From the NCBI GenBank assembly GCA_028822845.1, contig JAPKCS010000010.1, positions 1-58,361 on the forward strand: a stretch of 58,361 nucleotides of DNA, read 5' to 3'. The DNA comes from Candidatus Poseidoniaceae archaeon. GTDB taxonomy: Archaea; Thermoplasmatota; Poseidoniia; Poseidoniales; Poseidoniaceae. Below the pieces are notes generated by a model. That model was not told the origin of the DNA. It made no database searches and saw nothing but the letters and a program-made list of their open reading frames with translations. Every line of letters starts with the position of its first letter. Positions within the stretch are counted from its first letter, which is position 1. This document shows, in pieces, positions 51,050-58,361 of this stretch. Position numbers and translations under genes: made by a program.

Positions 51050-52186
51050 TCACGCGGTCCAGCCATTTCCCGACCATGACAAATGGGCCACGCGCCCTTC
51101 TGGACTCAACTGAATGCGGTCGCCATCGCGAGCCAATGTGAGGCCCAGAGCGGCGCCTGTAGAGGCAGTGGCCGCTTCACTCAGCGGTATTTTCCCGTCC
51201 TTGATTCGTGCACTGAAATGGGTCAGCACCAGATGATGAGCACCGCATGCAAGAGCGGTACGCATTGCACCTGAAGCGGTGGAATGGAGGTGTTCGATGG
51301 CATGATCAGCGGTGTCTTCCAAGAACGTCGATTCATGGACCAGCACATCGACGCCATCGACACCAGTCAGGCCCATGGCTTGTTCAGCAGTATCGCCGGA
51401 AATGATGATGCGTCTTGGCTGCACTGCGTCGCCTCTGAACGCTGATGCCTCCAACACAGCCCCGTCATCAAGCGTCACATCCCGGCCTTGGCCCAGTTCG
51501 GTTTGCTGTTCTTTGGTCAGGCGAAGTTCAGCTGCCTTCAATCGATTGAATTTCCCCACTTTAGTTTTGGTTTCAAACATCCACGCGCATGATGGGACGG
51601 TGTGTTCGGTTGGCAATGGAACGATTTTGACATGACTCCAGCCTTCTGGCTGAGGCAGTGAAGGAAGGAGTGTGGCGGTGTCAGAATTCGCTCCAAGTTC
51701 AACCCAGCGGTTTGAGACCGGGTCGCCAAGGATCCAGCGAACTTCGTAACCGAGGTGCTCGGTGGTGCCTCCAAGGCTGTGCCAAGATGCCATCTGGCGA
51801 GCAAGTTCAGCAGGTGGGGCATCATCAGGAAGAGGTGCCCCCGAAATCAGAGCATCCAACACTCCAGCCGAGGTTGGGCCAACCACCATCAACGGGCGAT
51901 TGCGACGGTCGAGGGCCATGGTTTGCAACCACGGCAAGAGCCCCCATGTGTGATCTAAATGCCCGTGAGTCAAACACACAACACCGATGCGAGCAGATCG
52001 TAGAGAGCCCGTAGGTGTGCTGTTTTTCAGGCGTCTTCGTTGAGCAGCATACCGCATTTGGAAGCCTTCGCCAGCATCGATGACGGCAATACCGTCGTCG
52101 CATGAAAGCAAACTTCCACTGACTTCTCGAGCACCGCTGGGGCGGGCTGATGCAGTTCCAAGAATGTGAAGTTCCAAACCATTCAC
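51050..52186 (-). CDS. rnz: RNase Z-like metallo-beta-lactamase
   Basis: 378 residues. Predicted to cut tRNA 3' trailers. The metal site is LTHGHLDHTWGLLPWL (motif II, HxHxDH), preceded by LGTASARPSGAREVSGSLL and DAGEGFQMRYAAQRR, with later ISGDTAEQ (Asp), HEST FLEDTADHAIEH and LTHFSARI (His) all conserved. The start is GTG at 52186, four bases after the PRC-barrel gene; an ATG two bases further is out of frame. Longer than the usual archaeal enzyme (about 300) by an insertion of about 60 residues around 110-200 (flexible-arm region). If the long start of the next gene is used it overlaps by 17 bases. Confidence 0.88.
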   Translation of the reverse strand: MNGLELHILGTASARPSGAREVSGSLLSCDDGIAVIDAGEGFQMRYAAQRRRLKNSTPTGSLRSARIGVVCLTHGHLDHTWGLLPWLQTMALDRRNRPLMVVGPTSAGVLDALISGAPLPDDAPPAELARQMASWHSLGGTTEHLGYEVRWILGDPVSNRWVELGANSDTATLLPSLPQPEGWSHVKIVPLPTEHTVPSCAWMFETKTKVGKFNRLKAAELRLTKEQQTELGQGRDVTLDDGAVLEASAFRGDAVQPRRIIISGDTAEQAMGLTGVDGVDVLVHESTFLEDTADHAIEHLHSTASGAMRTALACGAHHLVLTHFSARIKDGKIPLSEAATASTGAALGLTLARDGDRIQLSPEGRVAHLSWSGNGWTA

Positions 52187-52190
52187 CGCC

Positions 52191-52451
52191 TCAAGAGTTC
52201 ATTGGGATTGGCGTGGCAGGGAACCAGCGTAAGAGCACAATTTGATCGACTGCTCGGATCCACCGCCAAGGAATAGCAATGTGAACCGAACCTTCGACAA
52301 GGGCTTCATCAGGATCGCGAACAAAGAGGTGCGTGCACTGCATCCCACTGGCGTCAATGACAGCGTCATGAACCACGCCTAAGCGACGGCCATCAGGAAG
52401 GAACACTTCCAATCCCGTCATGCGGGAAACCGTGTCTTCGCCTTGAACCAT
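52191..52451 (-). CDS. PRC-barrel domain protein
   Basis: 86 residues, one PRC-barrel: MTGLEVFLPDGRRLGVVHDAVID followed by the strand VHIAIPWRWIRAVDQIVLL. Small proteins of this type occur in many archaea and the same fold is found in RimM, which assists 16S maturation. It is just upstream of the RNase Z gene (four bases), suggesting a link to RNA metabolism (inference). Confidence 0.85.
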   Translation of the reverse strand: MVQGEDTVSRMTGLEVFLPDGRRLGVVHDAVIDASGMQCTHLFVRDPDEALVEGSVHIAIPWRWIRAVDQIVLLRWFPATPIPMNS

Positions 52452-52561
52452 GGTTGAGCCTCACATGTGCGAGTGGTTCAAAGGAAATAAACCAAACCCG
52501 AGCGGATAGAGAAACGATAACATTCGCTGCTGGTAGGCAGGCGTTGACATCAGAAGATGCT

Positions 52562-53164
52562 TCACTTGCCACGGTTGAGGTTTGCTTTGAGGGAAGGTCG
52601 CAACTTCTCTGCTCCCTTACCCTTCTTGTGCAATCCACGTCCGCGCTTTCCGGCAGAGGTCTTACCACGGTAGGCTCGTCCTCGGTGAGAGGTCTTGCCG
52701 TTTGCAGCGCTGAACACACCGAGTTGCTTGTCCTTGATGATAGCAGGGTGGTGCGTATCGATCATGATTACTTCGTAGAACTTGTGCTTACCATCTTGGC
52801 CAACCCAGTAGGAGTTGAGGACTTCGAGGTTAGGGAAATGGCGTCCAACACGCTCTTCAGCCATGCGTTGGGTGTTCTTGGCCATGGTGATCTTCTTGAT
52901 ACCAGCCTTCGATGGCTTGCGCTTCATGTGAATCTTACCCTTTCGCAATCCACCTCGGCGGATTCGGGTGCGGATGAGGACAACGCCTTGCTTGGCTTTG
53001 TATCCAAGAGAACGAGCGGCGTCTAAGCGAGTTGGGCGTTCGATTCGGCAATTGACCGGTTCTCGGCGCCATAGAGCCATGCGTGTTTGCCTGTACATGT
53101 GAGGCAGTGCATCGTTTGGACGCTTGTAAGTTTGACGAATGTGTTGGTACAATCCTTGAGCCAT
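52562..53164 (-). CDS. rpl15e: 50S ribosomal protein L15e
   Basis: 200 residues, archaeal/eukaryotic-specific large-subunit protein. MYRQTRMALWRREPVNCRIERPTRLDAARSLGYKAKQGVV, RIRRGGLRKGKIHMKRKP and the basic end TSHRGRAYRGKTSAGKRGRGL are typical. Start 53164 gives the expected MAQGLYQHIRQTY. It stands between the PRC-barrel gene (110 bases) and rhodanese. Confidence 0.97.
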   Translation of the reverse strand: MAQGLYQHIRQTYKRPNDALPHMYRQTRMALWRREPVNCRIERPTRLDAARSLGYKAKQGVVLIRTRIRRGGLRKGKIHMKRKPSKAGIKKITMAKNTQRMAEERVGRHFPNLEVLNSYWVGQDGKHKFYEVIMIDTHHPAIIKDKQLGVFSAANGKTSHRGRAYRGKTSAGKRGRGLHKKGKGAEKLRPSLKANLNRGK

Positions 53165-53207
53165 AATGAACACCGACGCTTCTCAGCATCCTGTCGAGAA
53201 AACTCCC

Positions 53208-53216
53208 CTTTATGAG
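53208..53216 (-). promoter_or_regulatory. Possible promoter of L15e
   Basis: CTCATAAAG on the minus strand, about 48 bases before the ATG at 53164. It would give a leader of about 20 bases. Confidence 0.3.
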
Positions 53217-53284
53217 TCTGTCCACGCGAACAGACGCTCACAGACCCGGCTAAAACGCGTACTGCTGGGGGGAATCTGGTGGGC

Positions 53285-53659
53285 TTATTCCTCGGTTGAC
53301 AGCCCTTCAGCCTGGATTCCTCGCCAGCCGCCCCAAAGAGAAAAGGCGTTGCTGTAACCCATTTGTTTCAACGAAAGAGCGGCGATGGCGCTTCGAAAGC
53401 CTCCGCCACAATACAAAATCAACCGGGTATCTTCTGGGAGGTCATGCTTCTCAATGTCGCGTTCGAGCACACCTTTGCCGATGTGAATCGCGCCAACCAG
53501 ATGGCCCGCTTCGTACTCATGGCGCTCCCTGACATCAATGACAACGAGGCGTTCACCGTCTGCAAGCATTGCACGCAGATCGGGGGCTTCGCATTCTGGA
53601 ATCTGAGCGCGAGCCTGTTCGACGATGCTCAAGAACCGAGGGCTGTGTGTTTTGGCCAT
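53285..53659 (-). CDS. Rhodanese-like sulfurtransferase
   Basis: 124 residues, single rhodanese domain. VVIDVRERHEYEAGHLVGAIHIG and the catalytic-loop CGGGFRSA with the active Cys are intact, then LSLKQMGYSNAFSLWGGWRGIQ. Members transfer sulfane sulfur. The start at 53659 removes a leader from the longer frame. Divergent from the SpoU gene, 50 bases apart. In this window it could be the sulfur donor of an E1-like reaction, but the genes are 47 kb apart (weak inference). Confidence 0.9.
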   Translation of the reverse strand: MAKTHSPRFLSIVEQARAQIPECEAPDLRAMLADGERLVVIDVRERHEYEAGHLVGAIHIGKGVLERDIEKHDLPEDTRLILYCGGGFRSAIAALSLKQMGYSNAFSLWGGWRGIQAEGLSTEE

Positions 53660-53709
53660 ACACCGCCCAGTTCGGATAGCCTCATGAGGACTGCGGCCCA
53701 CGCCGAGGT

Positions 53710-54426
53710 ATGGCAGGTCAAATCACAGGTGCTGAAGCGGTCCTTCGGGCGCTTGAAGCCGGTGAAGCCATCACAATGGTGCTGGTTGACCGAGAAAAGG
53801 ACACAGAACACATCCGTTCGGCTTGTGAAGTCCGCGGCATTCCTGTCGAAGAAGGTTCAACAAACGACTTGTGGCGTATGTCAGCAGAGGGCTTTGTTGA
53901 TGCTCTTGCTTTGATTGATCGCCAGCCTGTGGCCAGCTTGGACGAAGTGTTCGAACGCGGAGGGACCGTGTGGTTCTTTGACGGCGTAACATACTCAACA
54001 AACCTTGGCTTTGCCATCCGCACTGCGGAAGTCTCTGGTGCTGATGCGGTGGTGCTCAATGTCATGAAAACCCATGAAGAACGTCGGACAATCCGACGCT
54101 CAAGCATGCGAGCGGATCGATTCCTCCCCGTTGTGTACAGCACAACTGAAGAAATTCTAGCGGCTGCGAAAAAGAACGGTGTTCGTGTGATTGCCGTGGA
54201 AGATGTTGGCACCCACGGGCCCTGGGATGAGGATTTGACCGGCGATGTCTTGCTTGTTGTTGGGGCGGAAAAAGAAGGCATCAGTGATGCTGTTCTCGAA
54301 GCTGCTGATGCTTGCGTGCTCTTGCCGATGGATGGGTTTGTGCCATCGTACAACCTTCAAGTCGCAGTCAGCGTCGTTGCTGTCGAAGCCTTGAGGCAGC
54401 GCCTCCAAGCCTCAGTCAAAAAGTGA
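53710..54426 (+). CDS. SpoU-family tRNA/rRNA methyltransferase
   Basis: 238 residues. A short substrate-binding domain (1-80) precedes the SPOUT domain. Motif 1 NLGFAIRTAEVSGADAVV (Asn, Arg), motif 2 LLVVGAEKEGIS and motif 3 LLPMDGFVPSYNLQVAVSV are present. It should methylate a ribose 2'-O with SAM; the RNA target (for example tRNA Gm18 or rRNA) cannot be told. Ends 15 bases inside the end of the convergent HEAT-like gene. Confidence 0.93.
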   Translation: MAGQITGAEAVLRALEAGEAITMVLVDREKDTEHIRSACEVRGIPVEEGSTNDLWRMSAEGFVDALALIDRQPVASLDEVFERGGTVWFFDGVTYSTNLGFAIRTAEVSGADAVVLNVMKTHEERRTIRRSSMRADRFLPVVYSTTEEILAAAKKNGVRVIAVEDVGTHGPWDEDLTGDVLLVVGAEKEGISDAVLEAADACVLLPMDGFVPSYNLQVAVSVVAVEALRQRLQASVKK

Positions 54427-55530
54427 ACCGAAGTCCCGGAGCGCTTCAGCCGGCGAGTCATTTTTTAATCCAACAATGAACGCCGCCACAGTTTCTTCGA
54501 GTGATGTTGCTGGGCCCATTCGGAGGTGCTGGAAAATAGCCTCCCGAATCTCCTTCATGGCAACCATGGCGTAAGCTGAAAGGGCTTGCATTGCCAAAGG
54601 ATGGTCGATCACCATCAATGCTCGGACGGCCCCTTCATGCCATGACGAGTCACGATGGTCAAGAATGGAGAGCAAATCTTCAATCGCTTCACTCCCGGCC
54701 ATTTGAGCATAAGGGCGCAACACAAAAGCCGGCACGCACATATCCGAGAAATGGACCAGTCGCTTGAGGATTGGAATGTATTCCTTTTGAGTGGTGTCCA
54801 AATGGAAGCAAAACAACTCGATGGCACGGGCCTTGACATCAGACTCTTGGCTGTTGGTCAATTCAACAAGCAGGGGCATGTATGGCTTCGCTTTGACATC
54901 CCGGCCCATCAAAAGTGCTTCAACAGCGGTGAAGACAAGAATGGATGAAGAGGCCTGACTGATCGAATCTTTCAACAAACTCAGCGAAGCACGGCAAGAT
55001 CGTTGACCAAGGGATGCAAGGGCGCTTTCCACGACATCGCAATTGGAATCCAACAGCAGTTCTCGGACATTCTCGAGTGGTAAATAGGCGTAAAGCGTCG
55101 AAGGCAGCATTGCGTGGCTCACACCTTCTGCACTGAGCAAAAGCAAAAGCGACGCGCACAAGTCAAGGTCTGGGACTTCTGGATAGTACTCGTCGCTCAT
55201 GTTGATGCACACCTCACGGCCATTGACTGACGCCGGTACATGCCCGTGAAACCAGTGATTGCTGGAAAGAGAACGTTGAGCACATAGACGGACATCAATG
55301 ATAATTTCCACGCCAGTCATTTCGACGACGATCAACCGGTTCGTGTCATCCATCGCGTAGGTCAATGCACCATTCGAATCTTCGACGATTTCTTCAATCC
55401 ATGAAAGAGCGCGCAGGTTTCGTTCAACATCTTCTGGAGTTGCATCGGTGTCAATCTCAAGAGAACCAAACGCGGTGGAGAGAACCCTCGGTGGTTTTTC
55501 CGCTGGTGCTTCGCTCTCTGCCTTCCCCAT
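54412..55530 (-). CDS. HEAT-like repeat protein, unknown function
   Basis: 372 residues. The first 110 residues form an unrecognised alpha/beta part (TGVEIIIDVRLCAQRSL). From about 130 to the end there is an array of paired helices of 30-40 residues (LDSNCDVVESALASLGQRS, ESDVKARAIELFCFHL, DSSWHEGAVRALMVIDH, KEIREAIFQHLRMGP) as in HEAT or armadillo-type repeats. It is probably a scaffold. The promoter is clear. No membrane segment. Confidence 0.72.
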   Translation of the reverse strand: MGKAESEAPAEKPPRVLSTAFGSLEIDTDATPEDVERNLRALSWIEEIVEDSNGALTYAMDDTNRLIVVEMTGVEIIIDVRLCAQRSLSSNHWFHGHVPASVNGREVCINMSDEYYPEVPDLDLCASLLLLLSAEGVSHAMLPSTLYAYLPLENVRELLLDSNCDVVESALASLGQRSCRASLSLLKDSISQASSSILVFTAVEALLMGRDVKAKPYMPLLVELTNSQESDVKARAIELFCFHLDTTQKEYIPILKRLVHFSDMCVPAFVLRPYAQMAGSEAIEDLLSILDHRDSSWHEGAVRALMVIDHPLAMQALSAYAMVAMKEIREAIFQHLRMGPATSLEETVAAFIVGLKNDSPAEALRDFGSLFD

Positions 55531-55551
55531 CAAAAAAGAAAGAATTCAAGG

Positions 55552-55570
55552 TTATTTAACCGATTTAAAC
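55552..55570 (-). promoter_or_regulatory. AT-rich promoter of the HEAT-like gene
   Basis: Minus strand GTTTAAATCGGTTAAATAAC: two overlapping TATA-like boxes 22 and 33 bases before the ATG at 55530. The nearer one would give a leaderless transcript, which is common in archaea. Confidence 0.5.
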
Positions 55571-55591
55571 CCCAAACGGAGAAGTGGAACA

Positions 55592-56257
55592 TCACTCTTG
55601 TTCGCTCGATGCTTTTTCTGAATCATCTGAGCGACGAACAACCAACAGCACGAGCAGCAAAATTGCCGCCCCACCAGTGCCCACCGCCACGTAGAGAAGG
55701 GCGTCTTCTGCCGTCATTGGATCTTCGGGTTCTGTCGCTTCCACTGGTTCCCCTTCAGGTTCATCGGTAGCGCCAAAAGTGCTGCCAATCGTTGGAGCAG
55801 TCGATGCGTTATGGCTTGCCATGTCCTCAAACAAACGGATGGTGGCGTTAACAACGCTGCCGTCTGAACGAAGGTCCTGATAGTCATACTCACCAGCGGT
55901 CCAATTGGTGTTGAACTCGACATAGAAACTGGTTCTGCATGTTGAATCAATCTTGGTGTTGTTTTCATCGGTTTCACAGTAAGCGTTGAGTTCGCCCGAA
56001 TCCCAGTCAAGCGAACCGTTGTACAGGCCATCGCCATCGTGATCGTGGACCAGCCGATGGGTGAGGTTCGATGCGTTATCGGTGTTGTACCACAAGATGG
56101 AATCGTTATGATAAATCTCTGGTGAAGTCTGAGAGAAGCCGTTTTCTTTGACCAGCACGGTGAAGGCGTCGGCGGTGTGAGCGCTTGTGATGGCTGGCAT
56201 CACGGCCACCATGGACAGAAGAAGCACCATGAGAACCGGAACAACGACGCGTCGCAT
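55592..56257 (-). CDS. Cupredoxin-like membrane-anchored protein
   Basis: 221 residues. Signal peptide at 1-26 (VVVPVLMVLLLSMVAVMPAITSA). Residues 30-145 resemble a cupredoxin fold: VLVKENGFSQTSPEIYHNDSILWYNTDN and LTHRLVHDHDGDG, but the late Cys-x-x-His-x-x-Met copper loop is missing (AGEYDYQDLRSDG), so a type 1 copper centre is unlikely. DHDGDGLYNG resembles a calcium loop. An acidic Thr/Pro linker precedes the final membrane helix (YVAVGTGGAAILLLVLLVV) and short tail. Start 56257 has a TATA-like box 25-30 bases upstream. Confidence 0.72.
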   Translation of the reverse strand: MRRVVVPVLMVLLLSMVAVMPAITSAHTADAFTVLVKENGFSQTSPEIYHNDSILWYNTDNASNLTHRLVHDHDGDGLYNGSLDWDSGELNAYCETDENNTKIDSTCRTSFYVEFNTNWTAGEYDYQDLRSDGSVVNATIRLFEDMASHNASTAPTIGSTFGATDEPEGEPVEATEPEDPMTAEDALLYVAVGTGGAAILLLVLLVVRRSDDSEKASSEQE

Positions 56258-56279
56258 GACCAAAAGGCTGCGCCGGTGA

Positions 56280-56288
56280 TAGATAAAA
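56280..56288 (-). promoter_or_regulatory. Promoter of the cupredoxin-like gene
   Basis: TTTTATCTA on the minus strand, about 27 bases before the ATG at 56257; consistent with a leaderless transcript. Confidence 0.4.
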
Positions 56289-56360
56289 CATGGCGAGCAA
56301 GCCCGGCTTTACGACTTGAACGAAGCGTCACTTGAAATACAACACCTCAGGTCATCGGCC

Positions 56361-58361
56361 ATGCAACCTCGTCGATTGCTTCGAGACAGTGAAGCCGCAG
56401 ACCAACTCATCACCTACGCCTTTGTCGGCTTGGTGATTGTCTGTTTGCTCTCCGCAACAGCCTATTTGGCCCTTGGTGGCGACAACAACGTCGAAGAGGC
56501 AACCACCAGCGCTTGGGTTGACCCGGTCGTTGAAATTGAAGACGACAACCACAGCCACACCGATCTGTTGGCTCACCGATTGAAGACCGACAACATGCAG
56601 CTCATCGATTATCACAACCTCAACTGTGATGGCAACGTCAAGCCACCAACCGAGCTTGACAACGTCGCTGGACGACCATGTTCACCTGAGTTCAAAAACA
56701 TCGGACCAACACCTGGTGACTCTTCTGAGATCTCCATTGAAGGGAATTTCATGGATGATTGTGTCACCTATCCAGATGGCACAGGTGGCTGCTATGCTTA
56801 CGTTTCATCCTACAACCAATTCGAAATTTTAGACATCTCTGAACCGAACAACATTGTCCTGCTTTCAACCTACTTTGCTGAAGTTGGCCGCATGATCGAC
56901 ATCAAGGTGACCCCTGACAACAACTGGGTGTTGGTCAACCACGAACTGAGCAACAGCGAATTGGATCCAATCCCCACCGATGACGATGCCAACAGCGGTG
57001 CCAACCGACTTGACGTGATTTACGTCGCCAACAAGAACGAACCGATCAAGGTCGCTGAATGGAACAACCCACCCGCAGGTTTTCACAATCAAGACCTTCA
57101 CGTTGACTGCGATTGGGAAAATGCCCCTTTGATCTACGCCAATGAGGAATGCCACCTGTTCTTGTACGGTGCTGACCCTTACCCAGAGATGGTTGAAGGC
57201 GACTCTGGAACCTTCTACAAGGGAACTCAAGTGTTCTATGTCCCGCTTGGATTCGAATCTTGGTTGCCCACTCAAACCGATGAAGACCAAAACAGCAGCA
57301 GAGAAATCATTCGCTGGGGCGGCTATTCACCTGAGCCTGATACCACCTGCGGTGGTTCAATCTTCAACCACGACAACGTGCTCGCCAAGCATCCAATCAC
57401 CGGTCAGCAATTGCTCTACATCTCCTACTGGGACGCTGGACTCCGAATCGTCGATGTCTCAACACCACCTGCAATCCCCGACCCTGAAGGCATCAGCTGG
57501 CCACAAGACAACGAAGTCGGACGATGGCTTGGTTGCTCAAGTGCAGATGATGGCTGGTACGGACCTGATGGTGGCGGCCATGCCAACCTCACCTCTGAAG
57601 AATGGGGCGGAAGCACCGGCGCACTCAACGGCAACGGCTGGATTCACTACGCAGTTCCTTACGACCACCTGTTATGCAACGGCGCCAAAGACACCGACCC
57701 AATGGAAACATGGGATGCAGAATGTGGCACGGGACCCAACGATGCTGAATACGGCATCAACTGGCGTCACCTCACCATGATTGCACCAGAGTACGGTACC
57801 AACACCAACCACACCGGTTTCATTTGGACCATCGACACCACCGATCCGACCAAGCCCTTCTTGCTCAGCAAGTGGAAGTTGCCAGGTTCAAGCATCTTGC
57901 CTGACGGCACCGAACACCCTCACCACTACATCCCAGGGGGCTACATCTACAGCCCACACAACGGAGACACCGGCACCAATGGACACGTCTACTGGACGCA
58001 TTACCACGCCGGTAACTGGGTGACCGACCACAGCGACATCTGGCAAGATGTCGAATGGGTTGACGGCGTTCCTGCACCTGAAATCGGCTACCCTGCCATC
58101 GCTCAGTTGGCTGAAACCAAAATCATGGGGTACTACCTTCCATCGGGTCCAACTTGGATTGATGACCCTGCTGCAACCATGGGCTATGACATGGCTGACT
58201 GCTGGGCATCATGTATGATTCCATTCGATTGGGGCTTGCAGTATGATCCACGTGGTTATCTCTTCATCTCTGAGATGGTGACGGGCGTCTATGTGGTGCA
58301 AATGGATGAAGATAAGAATCCGAACTTTGTCTATCCGGCGTTGTACCCAAGCGATGACTAA
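56361..58361 (+). CDS. Membrane-anchored LVIVD-type beta-propeller protein
   Basis: 666 residues from ATG 56361; a TTG at 56316 is possible. An N-terminal membrane anchor lies at about 16-40 (LITYAFVGLVIVCLLSATAYLAL). The large outside part has LVIVD-like blades: FEILDISEPNNIVLLSTYF, LRIVDVSTPPAIPD, IDTTDPTKPFLLSKW, which suggest a beta-propeller. Also many His/Asn/Gly phrases (GGGHANLTSEEWGG, HPHHYIPGGYIYSPHNGDT) and paired cysteines. No enzyme motif recognised. The TAA is the last base of the window, so the gene is complete. Confidence 0.8.
   Translation: MQPRRLLRDSEAADQLITYAFVGLVIVCLLSATAYLALGGDNNVEEATTSAWVDPVVEIEDDNHSHTDLLAHRLKTDNMQLIDYHNLNCDGNVKPPTELDNVAGRPCSPEFKNIGPTPGDSSEISIEGNFMDDCVTYPDGTGGCYAYVSSYNQFEILDISEPNNIVLLSTYFAEVGRMIDIKVTPDNNWVLVNHELSNSELDPIPTDDDANSGANRLDVIYVANKNEPIKVAEWNNPPAGFHNQDLHVDCDWENAPLIYANEECHLFLYGADPYPEMVEGDSGTFYKGTQVFYVPLGFESWLPTQTDEDQNSSREIIRWGGYSPEPDTTCGGSIFNHDNVLAKHPITGQQLLYISYWDAGLRIVDVSTPPAIPDPEGISWPQDNEVGRWLGCSSADDGWYGPDGGGHANLTSEEWGGSTGALNGNGWIHYAVPYDHLLCNGAKDTDPMETWDAECGTGPNDAEYGINWRHLTMIAPEYGTNTNHTGFIWTIDTTDPTKPFLLSKWKLPGSSILPDGTEHPHHYIPGGYIYSPHNGDTGTNGHVYWTHYHAGNWVTDHSDIWQDVEWVDGVPAPEIGYPAIAQLAETKIMGYYLPSGPTWIDDPAATMGYDMADCWASCMIPFDWGLQYDPRGYLFISEMVTGVYVVQMDEDKNPNFVYPALYPSDD

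Noticed and set aside
53285-53659. Rhodanese as a fifth part of the E1-JAMM system
   Set aside because: It is 47 kb away and such proteins are common; no evidence for a link.
1-58361. CRISPR array, tRNA, rRNA or insertion sequence
   Set aside because: No direct repeats with spacers, no cloverleaf-type sequence with TTCGA loop and acceptor pairing, and no transposase were seen on reading all gaps.

Overview
The window looks like a piece of a mesophilic archaeal chromosome, most probably a marine Thermoplasmatota of the Marine Group II / Candidatus Poseidoniales type. Archaeal markers are ribosomal proteins uS2 and L15e, translation factor aIF1A, a RIO1-type kinase, a Pno1/Dim2-like KH protein, an archaeal-style HxlR regulator, and a complex I operon without an NADH-input module. 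Base composition near 50% GC, very large CARDB/PKD-type exported proteins with cytoplasmic zinc ribbons, and winged-helix proteins with hydrophobic N-termini also fit that group. The lineage is an inference from gene content; no rRNA is present. I found no tRNA, rRNA, CRISPR array, insertion sequence or prophage. Genes are tightly packed and no gene-free stretch exceeds 300 bases; the longest is about 210 bases upstream of nuoA.

Layout. 0.1-2.7 kb, minus strand: AIM24-family protein with a zinc ribbon, a glutathione-S-transferase-like protein and GDP-mannose 4,6-dehydratase. 2.8-6.6 kb, plus strand: a tight operon of a GT4 glycosyltransferase, an E1-like (ThiF-fold) protein, a JAMM metalloprotease with an intact HxHx7SxxD motif, a small helical protein and a CCx3CxxC protein. 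This is the best candidate for an undescribed system, a putative archaeal ubiquitin-like conjugation/deconjugation module with no recognisable modifier. 6.5-9.8 kb: a fused 3-hydroxyacyl-CoA dehydrogenase/enoyl-CoA hydratase and a second GT4 enzyme. 10-13.4 kb: three winged-helix regulators and a tRNA-dihydrouridine synthase. 13.4-15.9 kb: uS2, a Cas4-like nuclease carrying four membrane segments inside its fold, and a lipoprotein. 16-20.9 kb: two divergent exported proteins. 20.9-23.4 kb: Pno1-like KH protein, RIO1 kinase and aIF1A, the last with a long acidic tail repeating a DLFG motif.

23.5-35.4 kb is one minus-strand operon for an 11-subunit-type complex I (nuoA-B-C-D-H-I-J1-J2-K-L-M-N), with NuoJ split in two and no nuoE/F/G. 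NuoI has a long insertion between its two cluster motifs and NuoL has a His/Asp-rich loop. 35.5-51 kb holds five consecutive exported proteins, including a 1,500-residue subtilisin-like protease and a 1,559-residue protein of unknown type. 51-58.4 kb: RNase Z, PRC-barrel protein, L15e, rhodanese, SpoU methyltransferase, a HEAT-like repeat protein, a cupredoxin-like membrane protein and a membrane-anchored LVIVD-type protein that ends exactly at the window edge.

Functionally, the window combines translation and ribosome assembly (uS2, L15e, aIF1A, RIO1, Pno1, Dus, SpoU, RNase Z), membrane energy conservation (Nuo), fatty-acid oxidation, surface glycan and surface protein production, and the putative E1-JAMM module. 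Start codons were chosen from Shine-Dalgarno sequences of the GGAGGTGA type, domain or signal-peptide boundaries and overlaps with neighbours; uncertain starts are noted in the entries.
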